Source: an uncultured Roseateles sp. (lineage in GTDB: Bacteria; Pseudomonadota; Gammaproteobacteria; Burkholderiales; Burkholderiaceae_C). Taken from it: 64,000 nucleotides of DNA. Position 1 is the stretch's first letter, and every line of letters begins with the position of its first letter. Where the stretch lies: the NCBI RefSeq assembly GCF_913777145.1, contig NZ_CAJYPS010000023.1, positions 286,912 to 350,911 on the forward strand, written 5' to 3'. Below, piece after piece: positions 24,649 to 34,096 of the stretch. Below the pieces are notes generated by a model. That model did not search any database. It saw only the letters and a list, made by a program, of their open reading frames with translations, and was not told where the DNA came from. A program made the position numbers and the translations under genes.

Positions 24649-25293
24649 TCAGCCCTCACGCGCGGCCAGCGCCATGGGATTGGGCGTGGGCTCGGCGACC
24701 TTGGTGAGCCGGTTGCGGTCCGTGTGCGGGAAGGGCTCGCTGCGGTCCGGCGTCACCAGCAGCGTGGTCTGCTCGTAGGACCAGCTGCCGTCCTCGTTCA
24801 CCGTCACCGTGATGGTGTAGCGCTCGGTACGGAAGGCCTGCTCCAGGAAGGGGTTGGACACGATGCCATTCGTCAGCGAGCCGCGCACTGCCTCCAGCGT
24901 GAAGGTCTTGGCTTCCGCCGTGGCCCGGCCCGCGGCCATCGCGGTCTGGCCGCGCGGCAGCGACAGGGTCTGCAGCAGCGCACCGGTGGCGGGCTCCCAC
25001 AGCCAGTAGCCCACCTGGTCGTGGAAGGTCTCGGGGTCGTTCGGCTTCACGATGCGCGTGTGATAGCGCAGGCCGTAGAACAGCTGCGGCCCGTTGGTCT
25101 GGGCGTCTATGGGCTGCAGCGTGACTTCCTCGATGAAGGCCTGCTTCTCGGGGCCCTCGGCCTTGGGGCTGATGTCCAGCCCGCGCGCGCCACGCCACAC
25201 GCCGGCCAGGCCGGTCAGGGGGCCGAGGTTGGCCAGGGTGTCCGGGTCGGGCTCGGGCTCGGTGTAGATGTCCTGGGAGTAGTCGTGGCTCAT
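24649..25293 (-). CDS. Nitrobindin-like heme-binding beta-barrel protein
   Basis: A 214-residue protein of the FABP-like/THAP4 heme-binding beta-barrel type. The family start is clear in LGPLTGLAGVWRGARGLDISP, with FIEEVTLQPIDAQTNGPQLFYGLRYH and HDQVGYWLWEPATGALLQTLSLPRGQ following. Relatives bind heme and react with nitrogen oxides. No signal peptide is present, so it is cytoplasmic. It is 75 bases downstream of the deacetylase gene, beyond a hairpin that may end that transcript. Confidence 0.8.
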   Translation of the reverse strand: MSHDYSQDIYTEPEPDPDTLANLGPLTGLAGVWRGARGLDISPKAEGPEKQAFIEEVTLQPIDAQTNGPQLFYGLRYHTRIVKPNDPETFHDQVGYWLWEPATGALLQTLSLPRGQTAMAAGRATAEAKTFTLEAVRGSLTNGIVSNPFLEQAFRTERYTITVTVNEDGSWSYEQTTLLVTPDRSEPFPHTDRNRLTKVAEPTPNPMALAAREG

Positions 25294-25349
25294 GAGACGG
25301 GGGCAGGCCGAACAGCGGCCCGGCGATGCAATCGGGAAGGCCGAAATAT

Positions 25350-25369
25350 AGGGGGCCTGGTCGCCCCCT
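25350..25369 (-). terminator. Possible terminator hairpin after the deacetylase gene
   Basis: AGGGGGC and GCCCCCT form a 7-base stem around a 6-base loop, beginning at the deacetylase stop codon on the minus strand and followed by ATATTTC, a weak T-rich stretch. It may end the deacetylase transcript. Confidence 0.45.
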
Positions 25370-26325
25370 CAGCCTGCACACAGTTGCGCGTGCAGGCGCG
25401 CGGTCTCGCCGTCAGGGTCGGGCTGGCCGTAGACGGTCAGCTTCACGCCCAGCGCCCGGGCCCAGCGCGCCAGCCAGGACGGGCCGAAGCGCCCGCTGGC
25501 CCGGGCGGGGCTGCGGTAGGCCGGGTCTTGCAGCGCCTCGTCCAGCGGCACGAAGCGGTAGCCCAGGCTGGCCAGCGTGTCCAGGCTGCGGTCCAGCGTG
25601 TCGGCATTGAGCCGGCTGGCATGGATGAGCAGCACCTGCGGAATCTGCCGGCCGAACAGCTGCTGGGACATGGTTTCGAACACCGCGACCGAGCGACGCA
25701 GATGGGCATCGTAGTCCTCGGCAACGCGGGCCTGCAGACGCTCGCGCTCCGGCCCCTGCAGGCGCTCGTAGACACAGGCGAACACGCTGTCGTCATGCTC
25801 CACCGTGAAGGGCGCGACCGTGTACCCGTGGGCACTGAGAAAGGTCTCGAAGGCCTCGCGCTCGGCCTCATCCCGGCCGGTCTGCGTGTAGGGGTGGCGG
25901 TAGTAGCGCAGCGGCGCGCCCTGCCGCTGGGTGAGCCAGCGGGTGAAGACCTCGCCCTGGAGCACCGCATCCTGGTTCTGCGCCAACGTGCCCTTCCACA
26001 GGCCCACATGGCCGAAGTTGTGATTGCCCAGTTCCATGCCGGCGTCCAGCCAGGCCTGCAGCAGCGCCACGCCGGCGTCGATCTGGCCCGGTCGCAGCAG
26101 CTTGTCTTCGTTGACAAAGCCGACCGCCTTGGCGCCGTGACGGCGCAGCGTGGCCAGCAAGGCCTGGTTCAGCGCGGCAGCCTCGTCGAGGCTGATCGGC
26201 GTGGTCGAGGCATAGGGCAGATCGTCGATGGTGATCGCGATGCGCTTGGCGGCGGGCGGCTGGGCCGGGGCCACGTCGGCCAGCAACAGACCCAGGCTCA
26301 GGGTCAGCAGGGACAGCAGCTTCAT
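25369..26325 (-). CDS. Exported polysaccharide deacetylase (NodB homology)
   Basis: A 318-residue carbohydrate esterase family 4-type protein with a signal peptide (KLLSLLTLSLGLLLADVAPAQ). The NodB motifs are all visible: ITIDDLP (Asp34/Asp35), the zinc ligands NHNFGH (His102, His106), RHPYT (143-147), and a late LLIHASRLN. It should remove acetyl groups from a polysaccharide in the periplasm. It lies 92 bases after the rhamnogalacturonan acetylesterase on the same strand, so it may assist pectin deacetylation or act on the cell wall. Confidence 0.88.
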   Translation of the reverse strand: MKLLSLLTLSLGLLLADVAPAQPPAAKRIAITIDDLPYASTTPISLDEAAALNQALLATLRRHGAKAVGFVNEDKLLRPGQIDAGVALLQAWLDAGMELGNHNFGHVGLWKGTLAQNQDAVLQGEVFTRWLTQRQGAPLRYYRHPYTQTGRDEAEREAFETFLSAHGYTVAPFTVEHDDSVFACVYERLQGPERERLQARVAEDYDAHLRRSVAVFETMSQQLFGRQIPQVLLIHASRLNADTLDRSLDTLASLGYRFVPLDEALQDPAYRSPARASGRFGPSWLARWARALGVKLTVYGQPDPDGETARLHAQLCAG

Positions 26326-26417
26326 GGGCGGGCGGGGGCTGGAGAACAGGCGCGCAGTGTCACCGCTGCGCCCCCCCGCCGCCTGCCTGCTCCGCGCTGC
26401 GCCGCTTGACCAACGCT

Positions 26418-27149
26418 TCAGGGCTCGGCCAGCGTGCGCGCGCCGGCCAGGTCGGGCCGCAACCGCAGCAGCTCGTCCGCCACCATCTGCGCGAACAGCG
26501 CCGCGCCGCGTGGGCCCAGGTGGGTGCGGTCAAAGCGCGGCGGCGCCTCGGCCAGCGTGTCGGCGGCGGGCTGGCCCATGGCGCACACCGCAGCGGCGCT
26601 CAGTGCGTTCAGATCCAGCACCGGCACGCCAAGCTCTGCGCCCAGCTTCAGCGTGGCCTCGGCCCAGGGGCGCAGGTCGTTGTCCAGTTCACCTTGCCGG
26701 AAGCTGCGACGGGTCAGCGGCGTGAGCAGCATCACCTCCGCGCCGGCCGCGCGTGCTTCGGCCACATAGCCCGCGAGGTTGGGGCCGAACTCGGTGGCGA
26801 GATCGGTGGAGCGCCCGGGCTTGCCGGGCTGGTCGTTGTGGCCGAACTGGATCAGCACCAGGCTGTGCTGCCGGGTATCGCCCGGGCCGCGCTCGTTCAG
26901 CAGCGCCAGCACCGTGGCCCACAGGCCCTCGGCGCGGTAGCTCTTGCTGGAGCGGCCGCCGCGCGCGAGGTTGAGGCAGGCGACCTGCTGGAAGCGCGCG
27001 CACAGCGCATTGCCGTAGCCGCTGCGCGGCGCCAGCGTGGAGTCGCCCACCAGGATGAGCCGCGGCCCGGCCGGTGGCAGGCCCTGGGCCCAGGCCACCG
27101 GCGCCGCGCCCAGCCCGGCCGCCAACCACAGCGCGGCCAGCCGCTTCAC
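26418..27149 (-). CDS. Rhamnogalacturonan acetylesterase (SGNH hydrolase, CE12 type)
   Basis: A 243-residue secreted SGNH esterase. GTG 27149 gives a signal peptide (MKRLAALWLAAGLGAAPVAWA) and overlaps the stop of the upstream lyase-esterase gene (GTGA). The four SGNH blocks are present: GDST (Ser37), GGRSSKSY, FGHND and the terminal DRTHLG (Asp207, His210). This arrangement is that of enzymes that deacetylate rhamnogalacturonan I, the branched part of pectin. It completes a PEP-CTERM/lyase-esterase/acetylesterase operon. Confidence 0.9.
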   Translation of the reverse strand: MKRLAALWLAAGLGAAPVAWAQGLPPAGPRLILVGDSTLAPRSGYGNALCARFQQVACLNLARGGRSSKSYRAEGLWATVLALLNERGPGDTRQHSLVLIQFGHNDQPGKPGRSTDLATEFGPNLAGYVAEARAAGAEVMLLTPLTRRSFRQGELDNDLRPWAEATLKLGAELGVPVLDLNALSAAAVCAMGQPAADTLAEAPPRFDRTHLGPRGAALFAQMVADELLRLRPDLAGARTLAEP

Positions 27150-29953
27150 GGCGCAGGCACCCAGCCGCCGGGCGCGCCGGTGGCGATGGTGGAGTTCTGG
27201 AACACCTCGGCCCGCGTGGTGAGGCCTGCGGGCGAACCCAGCTGGCGGGCCAGCACGAGGTCGGTGGGGACGCCACCCACCTTCACCGAGGCCAGGCCCA
27301 GGCGCGCGCTGACATCCAGCGGCGCGCCGTCCAGGTCCAGGCTGCCGTACTCGCGCCAGCCCACGGCCTCGGTGGCGCCGCCGTCCGCAGTGCCGGCCCA
27401 GGGCGGCGGGTTGCTGCTGCAGTTGCCCGTGCCGGTGCCGGTCTTGCTGGTGCCGGTGCCCACACACCAGCCCACCGGCAGGATGTGCGGCCCCATGCGG
27501 GTGTTCACGAAGGCGATGTGGTCGAGGTAGGCGGTGGACGTGGTGCCGCCGCTGCGCGCCAGGTAGGCCTGGGTCACGCCCGGCTCGGCGGTGAGCCGGC
27601 TGTTGAGGAACACAAAGCCCTTGTCCCCCGCGGTGGCGCGCGATTGCAGGATGTAGCCCGGCGATCCGCTGGCCGGGTCGGCCACCGAGCGGATCTCGCA
27701 GTCCTCGAACAGGCTGGCCATCACGCCGCCCCAGATGAAGTCCACATTGCCGGCCACCAGCGACTGGTAGATCCAGTTGTAGCCCTTGAGCTGCAAGGTG
27801 TCCTGCTGACTGAGGAAATTCATCTGCCGGGCCACCAGCCGGGCCGCGGCGGCCGTGGTGCTGGTGTTGAAGTAGATCGCCTCGGCCTGGTTGTCGAGCG
27901 CGGTGCTGCGCACATGGGGGTTTTGCAGCGTGAAGTTCTGCAGCGTCAGCAGGTCCGAGCTCTCCACCAGCAGCGAGGAGCGCCCGCCGCCCAACACGCG
28001 GTGGCCTGCCGTGCGGCCCGAGGTGCTGAGCGCGGTGCCGGCACTGGCGCTGCTGGCGCCACTGCCCGAGTTCAGCGACTCGAAGTTCACGTCGCCCACC
28101 ACCACGCCGTCGCGGCTCTCGCCGACGATGCTGAGGTTGGCCACCTTGCGCAGCACGTTCAGCTCCGGGTAGCGACCATTGCCCAACGTGATGAGCTTGG
28201 GCGTGGCCACGGTGTTGCAGCCGTAGCTGGCCGGGCTGGTGGTGGAGCAGTAGCTCATCACCCAGTTCAGCGCGCCCTGCAGCGTGCGGAAGTCGGCCTC
28301 GCTGCCGCTGTCGTCCACGCGCAGCACGGTGTAGCTCGCCGGCGCGGCGCGGGTGGTGAAGCGCCAGCCATCGGCCTTGGTGATGCCCGCAAAGGCCGCG
28401 CCCTTGATGCTGCCCGACAGCACGCCGGCATCCAGCGTCACGTAGTAGGTGGTGTTGAAGTCCAGCCGGTTGTTGTGCAGCTTCACCGACGCGGTGCTGC
28501 CGCTGACGCTGACCGGCCGGTACCAGACATAGCGCGCAAACGTCGCCCCTTCGGGCATCGCGCCCAGGCCCAGCGCGTCGATCTCGAGGTTGGTGCGCGG
28601 CAGCACGGTCTGGGTGTCGGTGGCCGAGGGCGCGGTGCTCAGGTCGATGCTGTCCACCAGCACATCGTCGCTGGCGCGGTAGACATTGATGCGGCCGCTG
28701 CTGCCTAGGGTGGGCGGCGCATCGAAGGACAGCGACAGCCGCGTGTCGACGTGCACCTGCGACTCGCCGACCGCAGGCCGCTTGGTGCCGGCCACGTCGT
28801 CCACATTGCCGTTGCCGGCAATCTGGGTGCTGAGCTTGCCGGCCCCGGCCTGGGCCAGCGCATTCGCCTTGACCAGCGCCACCGGCCGCGGCTTGAACGC
28901 ATAGGCCGGCGTGAAGGCCGTGCCCGGCAACACGCTGCAGGCGCCCAGCGGCGCGCCGTTGAGCGCGGAGCCGCTGTCCTGGAACACGCCGCTGCGGTCG
29001 CCGCCGGGATAGCTCACCACGCTGTCGCAGCCCGCGGCGCCGTCGATCGCGAACACATTGGCGTGCGAGATCACATTGCCCTGCTTGCCCAGGCCAATGC
29101 TGTAGGCGTGCGGGTAGGGGTTGGCCGTCTTGCTGCCAACGAAGTAGTTGTTGAACACATGGACCTGGCCGAAGCGCACGCGCGGCACGCGCTGGCTCAG
29201 ACCGTCGAACACGTTGTTGGCGATGGTCACGCGCAGCTTGCCGGCATCGCTGGTGAGGCTGTCCGAGCCGCCTATCAGCATGGTCTTGTCATGCTGCGTG
29301 ATGCGGTTGTAGGAGACCGTGATCAGGTCCGCGCCCTTGGTGATGTCGATCGCGCCGTCGTGGCACTGCTTGGTCTTGCCGTTCTCCACGGGCAGCGTGT
29401 CGTCGGTGACCGGCGCATCGGTGATGGTGTTGTGGTCTATCCAGACCTGGGTGGCGGTGACGATGCCGATGGCGTCGTACTGCGAGTTCCAGTTGCCGGC
29501 GGCGCCGTCGCTCGGGTCCCAGACCGGCCCCACGTCGCAGGGGGCGACGATGTGCAGGTTGCGCACGATGACCTGGTTGACGCTGCTGATGTCTATCCAG
29601 GCGTTCACGAAGCCCGCGCCCGGCCCCTCGCCGATCAGCGTGGTGTTGCTGGGCAGGCGCACGCGCGAGCGGGTCTTCTGGTCCGCCGTGTTCGCGAACG
29701 GCGTGCCCTCGCTCATGTCGATGGTGCCGGCCACCTTGATGATCTTGGGCGCCGTGCCGCCATTGGCCAGCGCGTTCAGCAGCTCGGCCCGGTTGCGCAC
29801 GGTGTAGATGTGGTCGGGCGTGGCGGCCGCACCGCCCACGGTGCCGGCGCCCCAGCCGTCCGCCGGCGCGACCTGCAGCGCCGCATCGGCCGCGACTGCG
29901 TTCAGGCTGACGGCCAGCAGCGCGGCCAGGCTCAGGGTCTGCAGCGTCTTCAT
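27146..29953 (-). CDS. Secreted fusion: pectate lyase (PL1) - Ig-like domain - pectin methylesterase (CE8)
   Basis: A 935-residue multidomain protein. After a signal peptide (residues 1-22), residues ~30-390 form a PL1 pectate lyase with VWIDHNTIT (170-178), HDGAIDITKGADLITVSYN and the catalytic RVPRVR (255-260). Residues ~395-540 resemble an SbsA/Big_5 bacterial Ig-like domain (VHVDTRLSLSFDAP). Residues ~541-935 are a CE8 pectinesterase with QQDTL (716-720), GNVDFIWG (735-742, catalytic Asp) and YLARSGG carrying the substrate arginine. One polypeptide would de-esterify pectin and cleave the product. ATG 29953 overlaps the stop of a PEP-CTERM gene (ATGA); the downstream gene starts in its stop. 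Confidence 0.93.
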   Translation of the reverse strand: MKTLQTLSLAALLAVSLNAVAADAALQVAPADGWGAGTVGGAAATPDHIYTVRNRAELLNALANGGTAPKIIKVAGTIDMSEGTPFANTADQKTRSRVRLPSNTTLIGEGPGAGFVNAWIDISSVNQVIVRNLHIVAPCDVGPVWDPSDGAAGNWNSQYDAIGIVTATQVWIDHNTITDAPVTDDTLPVENGKTKQCHDGAIDITKGADLITVSYNRITQHDKTMLIGGSDSLTSDAGKLRVTIANNVFDGLSQRVPRVRFGQVHVFNNYFVGSKTANPYPHAYSIGLGKQGNVISHANVFAIDGAAGCDSVVSYPGGDRSGVFQDSGSALNGAPLGACSVLPGTAFTPAYAFKPRPVALVKANALAQAGAGKLSTQIAGNGNVDDVAGTKRPAVGESQVHVDTRLSLSFDAPPTLGSSGRINVYRASDDVLVDSIDLSTAPSATDTQTVLPRTNLEIDALGLGAMPEGATFARYVWYRPVSVSGSTASVKLHNNRLDFNTTYYVTLDAGVLSGSIKGAAFAGITKADGWRFTTRAAPASYTVLRVDDSGSEADFRTLQGALNWVMSYCSTTSPASYGCNTVATPKLITLGNGRYPELNVLRKVANLSIVGESRDGVVVGDVNFESLNSGSGASSASAGTALSTSGRTAGHRVLGGGRSSLLVESSDLLTLQNFTLQNPHVRSTALDNQAEAIYFNTSTTAAAARLVARQMNFLSQQDTLQLKGYNWIYQSLVAGNVDFIWGGVMASLFEDCEIRSVADPASGSPGYILQSRATAGDKGFVFLNSRLTAEPGVTQAYLARSGGTTSTAYLDHIAFVNTRMGPHILPVGWCVGTGTSKTGTGTGNCSSNPPPWAGTADGGATEAVGWREYGSLDLDGAPLDVSARLGLASVKVGGVPTDLVLARQLGSPAGLTTRAEVFQNSTIATGAPGGWVPAP

Positions 29954-30507
29954 GCGGACCTCCGTGCCCGGCGCAGGCCGGCCAGCAGCGCAAGACCTGC
30001 CCCCATCAGCGCCAGCGACACGGGCTCGGGCACGGGGCTGACGCTGATCTGCGCGACGAAGCTGCCGTACCCGCTGCCGAAACCCCGGTCGGAGAAGCTG
30101 AGGCTGACGGTGCGCGGCCCCAGCACCTGCAGCGTCACGCCGCTGGCGCCGTCCAGCAGCGTGAAGGCTGTGATCTCGCCCGCCAGGCCGCTGAACTCGA
30201 AGCTCAGCGTGTAGCTGCCCGGCACCAGCGGCGTGCCTGTGTTGTTCATCACCTCCAGTCGCCCGTCGGTGCCGAAGTCCAGGCCCAGCGCGTAGTCGCC
30301 GGTCAGAAACTCCAGCTCGGCCGCGGCCAGCGCCACGATGTTGCTGCCGGCCTCGTCGGCAAAGCCGTGGTCCAGGCCCAGCAGCACGCTGCTGGCGCCG
30401 CTGACCTGGCCGGTGATCAGGGTGCCGGCGGGCAGGCCGTCGGCCAGGGCCGACGGGCCGAGCAGCCATGCGGCGGCCGCGACCGCCAGGGTCTTGCGCA
30501 TCTTCAT
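29950..30507 (-). CDS. PEP-CTERM protein coupled to the lyase-esterase gene
   Basis: A 185-residue exported protein: signal peptide (MRKTLAVAAAAWLLGPSALA), a beta-rich middle (SYTLSFEFSGLAGEITAFTLLDG) and a C-terminal PEP-CTERM signal (VPEPVSLALMGAGLALLAGLRRARR). ATG 30507 follows GAGACAAGACG; the stop overlaps the start of the PL1-CE8 gene as ATGA, so the two are translationally coupled. An exosortase-anchored partner of a secreted pectinase is plausible, perhaps tethering or stabilising it at the surface. That role is inference. The TonB receptor gene lies 170 bases upstream on the same strand; the 170-base gap is GC-rich and shows no clear site. Confidence 0.85.
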   Translation of the reverse strand: MKMRKTLAVAAAAWLLGPSALADGLPAGTLITGQVSGASSVLLGLDHGFADEAGSNIVALAAAELEFLTGDYALGLDFGTDGRLEVMNNTGTPLVPGSYTLSFEFSGLAGEITAFTLLDGASGVTLQVLGPRTVSLSFSDRGFGSGYGSFVAQISVSPVPEPVSLALMGAGLALLAGLRRARRSA

Positions 30508-30677
30508 CGTCTTGTCTCCGTGTCTGGGGCGGCCGCCGGTCGGGCGGCGGCGGAACTGCGCTGGGGGCAGACCCGGGGGCCGGGTCTTGCTGGGGCGGGC
30601 AGTCAGGGCCCGACAGGGACGGCGGGGCGCCAACGTCAGGTCGGCACCCCCGGGGCGGGCCGGAGCCCGCGGTCGGG

Positions 30678-33635
30678 TCAGAACTTGTAGCGGGCGCCGA
30701 TCAGGTACTCGCGACCGGTCACGTGGTAGACCACCGAGCTGTTGCGTGCGCGGCTGATGAACTGGTCGTTCACCGCGTTGGTCAGGTTCACGCCCTCGAG
30801 GGTGAGGTCCAGCTGCGGCGTGATCTTGTAGCTGACCGACAGGTCCACATTGGTGCTGCCGTTCTTGCCTTCCACATCGTTGTTGTTCTGGCCCGGCACG
30901 CGGGTCAGGAAGGAGGAGCGGCGCGACACCGACACGCGGGCACTGAATGTGCCGTCGTCGTAGTACAGCGTGCCGTTGGCGGACTTGGGTGACATGTTCA
31001 GCAGGTCGTCCACGATGACGCTGGAGCTGGTGGGCGACACCAGGTAGGTGATCTTGGACGAGACCTTGGTGAAGTTCAGCAGCACGCCGAAGTTCTTGCC
31101 CCAGGCCGGCAGGAAGTTGAAGGGCTGCTGGAAATTGATCTCGTAGCCCTTGAGCTTGCCGCCCGGGGTGTTGATGGGCGTGGTCAGCTGGAACACCTCT
31201 TCGCCGGTGAAGTTGGACGGCAGCAGCGACAGCGGCAGGCCGGTGTCCTTGTAGGCCACGTTGGTGCGCAGGCTTTGGATGTAGGTGTCGATGTTCTTCT
31301 GGAACAGGCCCACGCCTATGAAGCCGTTGCGGTCGTGGTACCACTCGGCGCTGAGGTCGAAGGTCTTGGCGCGGAAGGGCTTGAGCGTCGGGTTGCCCGA
31401 GGTGATGGACAGCGTGCCGGTGGTGGAGATGGAGCCGCCCGGGTTGAGGTTGCCCAGCTGAGGCCGCGCCATCGCCTTGGACGCCGCGAAGCGCAGCATC
31501 ACGTCCGGCGTCAGGCTGGCCGCGAGATTGAGCGCGGGCAGCGTGTCGCTGTACTTGTTGGTGGTGGTCACCTCGGTACCGCCGCCGGTGGACTGGTAGC
31601 CGGTCGCGACCTGCTCGGTGCGCACATAACGCACGCCCACGTTGCCCTCGACCTTGATGCCGAAGGGGCGCTGCGAGAACTCCAGCATCAGGTAACCGCC
31701 CGAGTCGGTTTCCTGCACTGCGCGGTTGTTGCCGCGCGCATTGCCGTTGGTGGTGGAGGACAGCGTGAAGTCGCCGGGGCCGCCCGCGGGGCCGCTCTTG
31801 ATGCAGTTGCAGTAGATGTCGTAGGCCGCCACGATGGCCTGCAGGTCCGGAATGACCCAGCTGGTGGGCACGCCGGCCGGCAGGGACAGGCCCTTGCCGA
31901 AGCCGCTCAGCGTGGTGGTCAGGCCGTTGATGCCGCCGGCAGGCGCAAAGATGGTGTCGTTCTGGTTGACGCGGCGGAACTCGTAGGTGTCGAACTTGTA
32001 CTTCTTGTGCTGCACGCCGCCCTTGAGCGTGAACTGGTTGGGCACGGCCTCCCAGGCCAGATCCAGCTGGGCCACGTCGTTGCGGTTGTTCGCGCCCTGC
32101 GGCCGGATGCGGATCTCGCTGGTGGTGGTGTTGCTGACCGTGGCGGCCTGGGTGCCCGAGCTCGCCACCGGCACGCCGACGATGGACAGACCGCCGCTGC
32201 CGGCCTGGGTCACGTCGAAGGGATAGCCGATCACCGGCAGGCGGTTGTTGCCACGGAAGTCCAGCGAATAGCCGTTGACGTTGAGCGCATCCAGCGTGGT
32301 GGTGGTCTGCACCGGGTTGCGGAACTTGGAGTCAGCCCGGCCCAGGCGCAGCTGGGCGCGCAGGTGGTCGCTGAACTCATGCTCCACGGTCAGCGTGGGC
32401 TGGGTGAAGGTGGTGCTCAGCTCGTCGTAGCGCGACTCGGAGCGCACGTCCACGCCGTTGTACTTGCCGTACAGCAGCGCGCCGTTGCTGTCGTACTGGG
32501 CCTCGACCACGCTGGTCTGCGGCTTGCCGCCCTGGCTGGCGGTGCGGCTGAAGGAGATGGCCTCCAGGAAGTCTTCCTGGCGCGTGGCCTTGAGCTTGGA
32601 ATACAGCATGTCCACGCTGACCAGCGTGGTGTCGGCCGGGCGCCATTGCCAGGCGGCGGTGATGCCCAGCCGGTCCTGGTCATGGGTGAGGCGGCCGTAG
32701 CGCGGCAGGCGCGGGTGGAAGTTGTCGGCGCTGCTGGCCGCGGTGTAGGTGGCGGTATTGGCGGCGTTCACCGGCAGCCGGGCCGGCGGCAGGGAGCCGG
32801 GCACCGAGGAGCTGCCGCCGGTGCCGCAGTTGCCGGTGCCGGGGGCGCACCAGCCGCCGGAGGACGCACCGTTGTCCCAGCGCACCGTGGAGAAGCCTTC
32901 TTCAAACAGGCGGCGCTTGGACACCGCGCCCGACAGCAGCAGGCCCATGCTGCCGTTCGCAAAGGTGTTGGACACCAGGAAGGCGGCGCGCGGGTCGGTG
33001 TCGCCTATCAGGTCGTTGTAGCGCCCCTTCAGCGACGCGGTCGCGACAAAGCCCTTGAGGTCGAAAGGCCGCGAGGCCTCCAGGTCCACGGTGGCGCCGA
33101 GCGACCCCTCGTCCACGTCGGCCTGGTTGCTCTTGCGCACGGTCAGGCTGCGGAACAGCTCGGACGCGAACACGTTGAAGTCGAAGCCGCGGCTGCGGTT
33201 GGCGCCGCCCGAGCTGTCGGTGCCGCCGGTGGTGGCCAGCGCCTCGATGCCGTTGATGCGCACGCGGGTGAAGTCGGCGCCCAGGCCGCGTACCGTGATG
33301 CTGCGGCCCTCGCCGGCGTCACGGTCGATCACCACGCCGGGCACGCGCTGCAGCGACTCGGCCAGGTTGGTGTCGGGGAACTTGGCGATGTCTTCCGCCT
33401 TGATGACGTCGACGATGCCCTTGTCCTGCCGCTTGGCGTTCAGTGCGCTTTCCAGCGACGCACGAATGCCGGTGACGGTCACGGTCTCGAGCTGGTTGGT
33501 GTTCTTGGCTTCGGCGGCCTGTTGGGCCTGGGCCCACAGCGGCAGCGCGATCAGGCCGGCGGCCAGCGCCACTGGGCGCAGTCGCGGGGCACGGGAAGCG
33601 GGCAACGCACGGATGTGCGCACGGATGGCGGGCAT
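30678..33635 (-). CDS. TonB-dependent receptor for oligosaccharides (probably oligogalacturonides)
   Basis: A 985-residue receptor of the large carbohydrate-type family. ATG 33635 gives a long signal region ending at WAQAQQA. A TonB-box-like ETVTVTGIRASLESAL precedes the plug: DVIKAEDIAKFPDTNLAESLQRVPGVVIDRDAGEGRSITVRGLG. The C-terminal barrel ends YLIGARYKF with the terminal Phe required for barrel assembly. The family (Caulobacter/Xanthomonas style) imports plant oligosaccharides. Its position in the pectin locus, divergent from kduI, suggests oligogalacturonides. It probably opens the leftward transcript that includes the PEP-CTERM and pectinase genes. Confidence 0.92.
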   Translation of the reverse strand: MPAIRAHIRALPASRAPRLRPVALAAGLIALPLWAQAQQAAEAKNTNQLETVTVTGIRASLESALNAKRQDKGIVDVIKAEDIAKFPDTNLAESLQRVPGVVIDRDAGEGRSITVRGLGADFTRVRINGIEALATTGGTDSSGGANRSRGFDFNVFASELFRSLTVRKSNQADVDEGSLGATVDLEASRPFDLKGFVATASLKGRYNDLIGDTDPRAAFLVSNTFANGSMGLLLSGAVSKRRLFEEGFSTVRWDNGASSGGWCAPGTGNCGTGGSSSVPGSLPPARLPVNAANTATYTAASSADNFHPRLPRYGRLTHDQDRLGITAAWQWRPADTTLVSVDMLYSKLKATRQEDFLEAISFSRTASQGGKPQTSVVEAQYDSNGALLYGKYNGVDVRSESRYDELSTTFTQPTLTVEHEFSDHLRAQLRLGRADSKFRNPVQTTTTLDALNVNGYSLDFRGNNRLPVIGYPFDVTQAGSGGLSIVGVPVASSGTQAATVSNTTTSEIRIRPQGANNRNDVAQLDLAWEAVPNQFTLKGGVQHKKYKFDTYEFRRVNQNDTIFAPAGGINGLTTTLSGFGKGLSLPAGVPTSWVIPDLQAIVAAYDIYCNCIKSGPAGGPGDFTLSSTTNGNARGNNRAVQETDSGGYLMLEFSQRPFGIKVEGNVGVRYVRTEQVATGYQSTGGGTEVTTTNKYSDTLPALNLAASLTPDVMLRFAASKAMARPQLGNLNPGGSISTTGTLSITSGNPTLKPFRAKTFDLSAEWYHDRNGFIGVGLFQKNIDTYIQSLRTNVAYKDTGLPLSLLPSNFTGEEVFQLTTPINTPGGKLKGYEINFQQPFNFLPAWGKNFGVLLNFTKVSSKITYLVSPTSSSVIVDDLLNMSPKSANGTLYYDDGTFSARVSVSRRSSFLTRVPGQNNNDVEGKNGSTNVDLSVSYKITPQLDLTLEGVNLTNAVNDQFISRARNSSVVYHVTGREYLIGARYKF

Positions 33636-34018
33636 GGTTGTCTCCTGGCGCTCTGACCACCTCGGCACCTGGGGCGTCCGGGCAGTTCTCGGGTTCGATG
33701 CCGCGATGGCCTATCCATCGGCGGCCGGTGGGCCTGGGCGCTCGCAGGGCACCCGTCAATCTCGGGCCGGAGGCCGCAGCAGGCGGCCTTCCGGGGCGGG
33801 CGACGGCAACACCACTTCGTCGCTTCGATCTCCAAACTCCCGCCCTGACACCGATGAGGCCTATGGAGCGGGGAGCCCTGCCGCCACCCGCATCAGGTCC
33901 AAGCACCTGCCGCGTCGGCCCCGGATGTGATCCGATAGGCCGGGCTTGCAGGATGTTGGGCGCTCATGACGGGTGTCGAGCTGGCTTGGAGCGCATGATA
34001 GGCCCACGAATCAATTTT

Positions 34019-34033
34019 CGGAACGGCGGTTCA
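34019..34033 (-). promoter_or_regulatory. KdgR-like box in the receptor/kduI region
   Basis: Read on the minus strand, TGAACCGCCGTTCCG matches the kdgK box (TGAACCGTTGTTTCA) at TGAACCG and GTT with the same spacing between half-sites. It lies about 110 bases before kduI and 380 before the receptor start. Confidence 0.45.
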
Positions 34034-34096
34034 CTAATTGAAAACCATGATTCCGACGCCTTGTCGGCCGCCTTAAGCTCCGGCAGCCGCGTGAAG

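Noticed and set aside
31275-33656. A 793-codon plus-strand frame opposite the TonB receptor
   Set aside because: Antisense shadow with Val/Gly/His/Arg-biased composition and no family features; the minus-strand receptor has full plug and barrel motifs.
33926-33930. CRP site in the receptor/kduI control region
   Set aside because: Only one TGTGA half-site is present; no TCACA partner at the right spacing.
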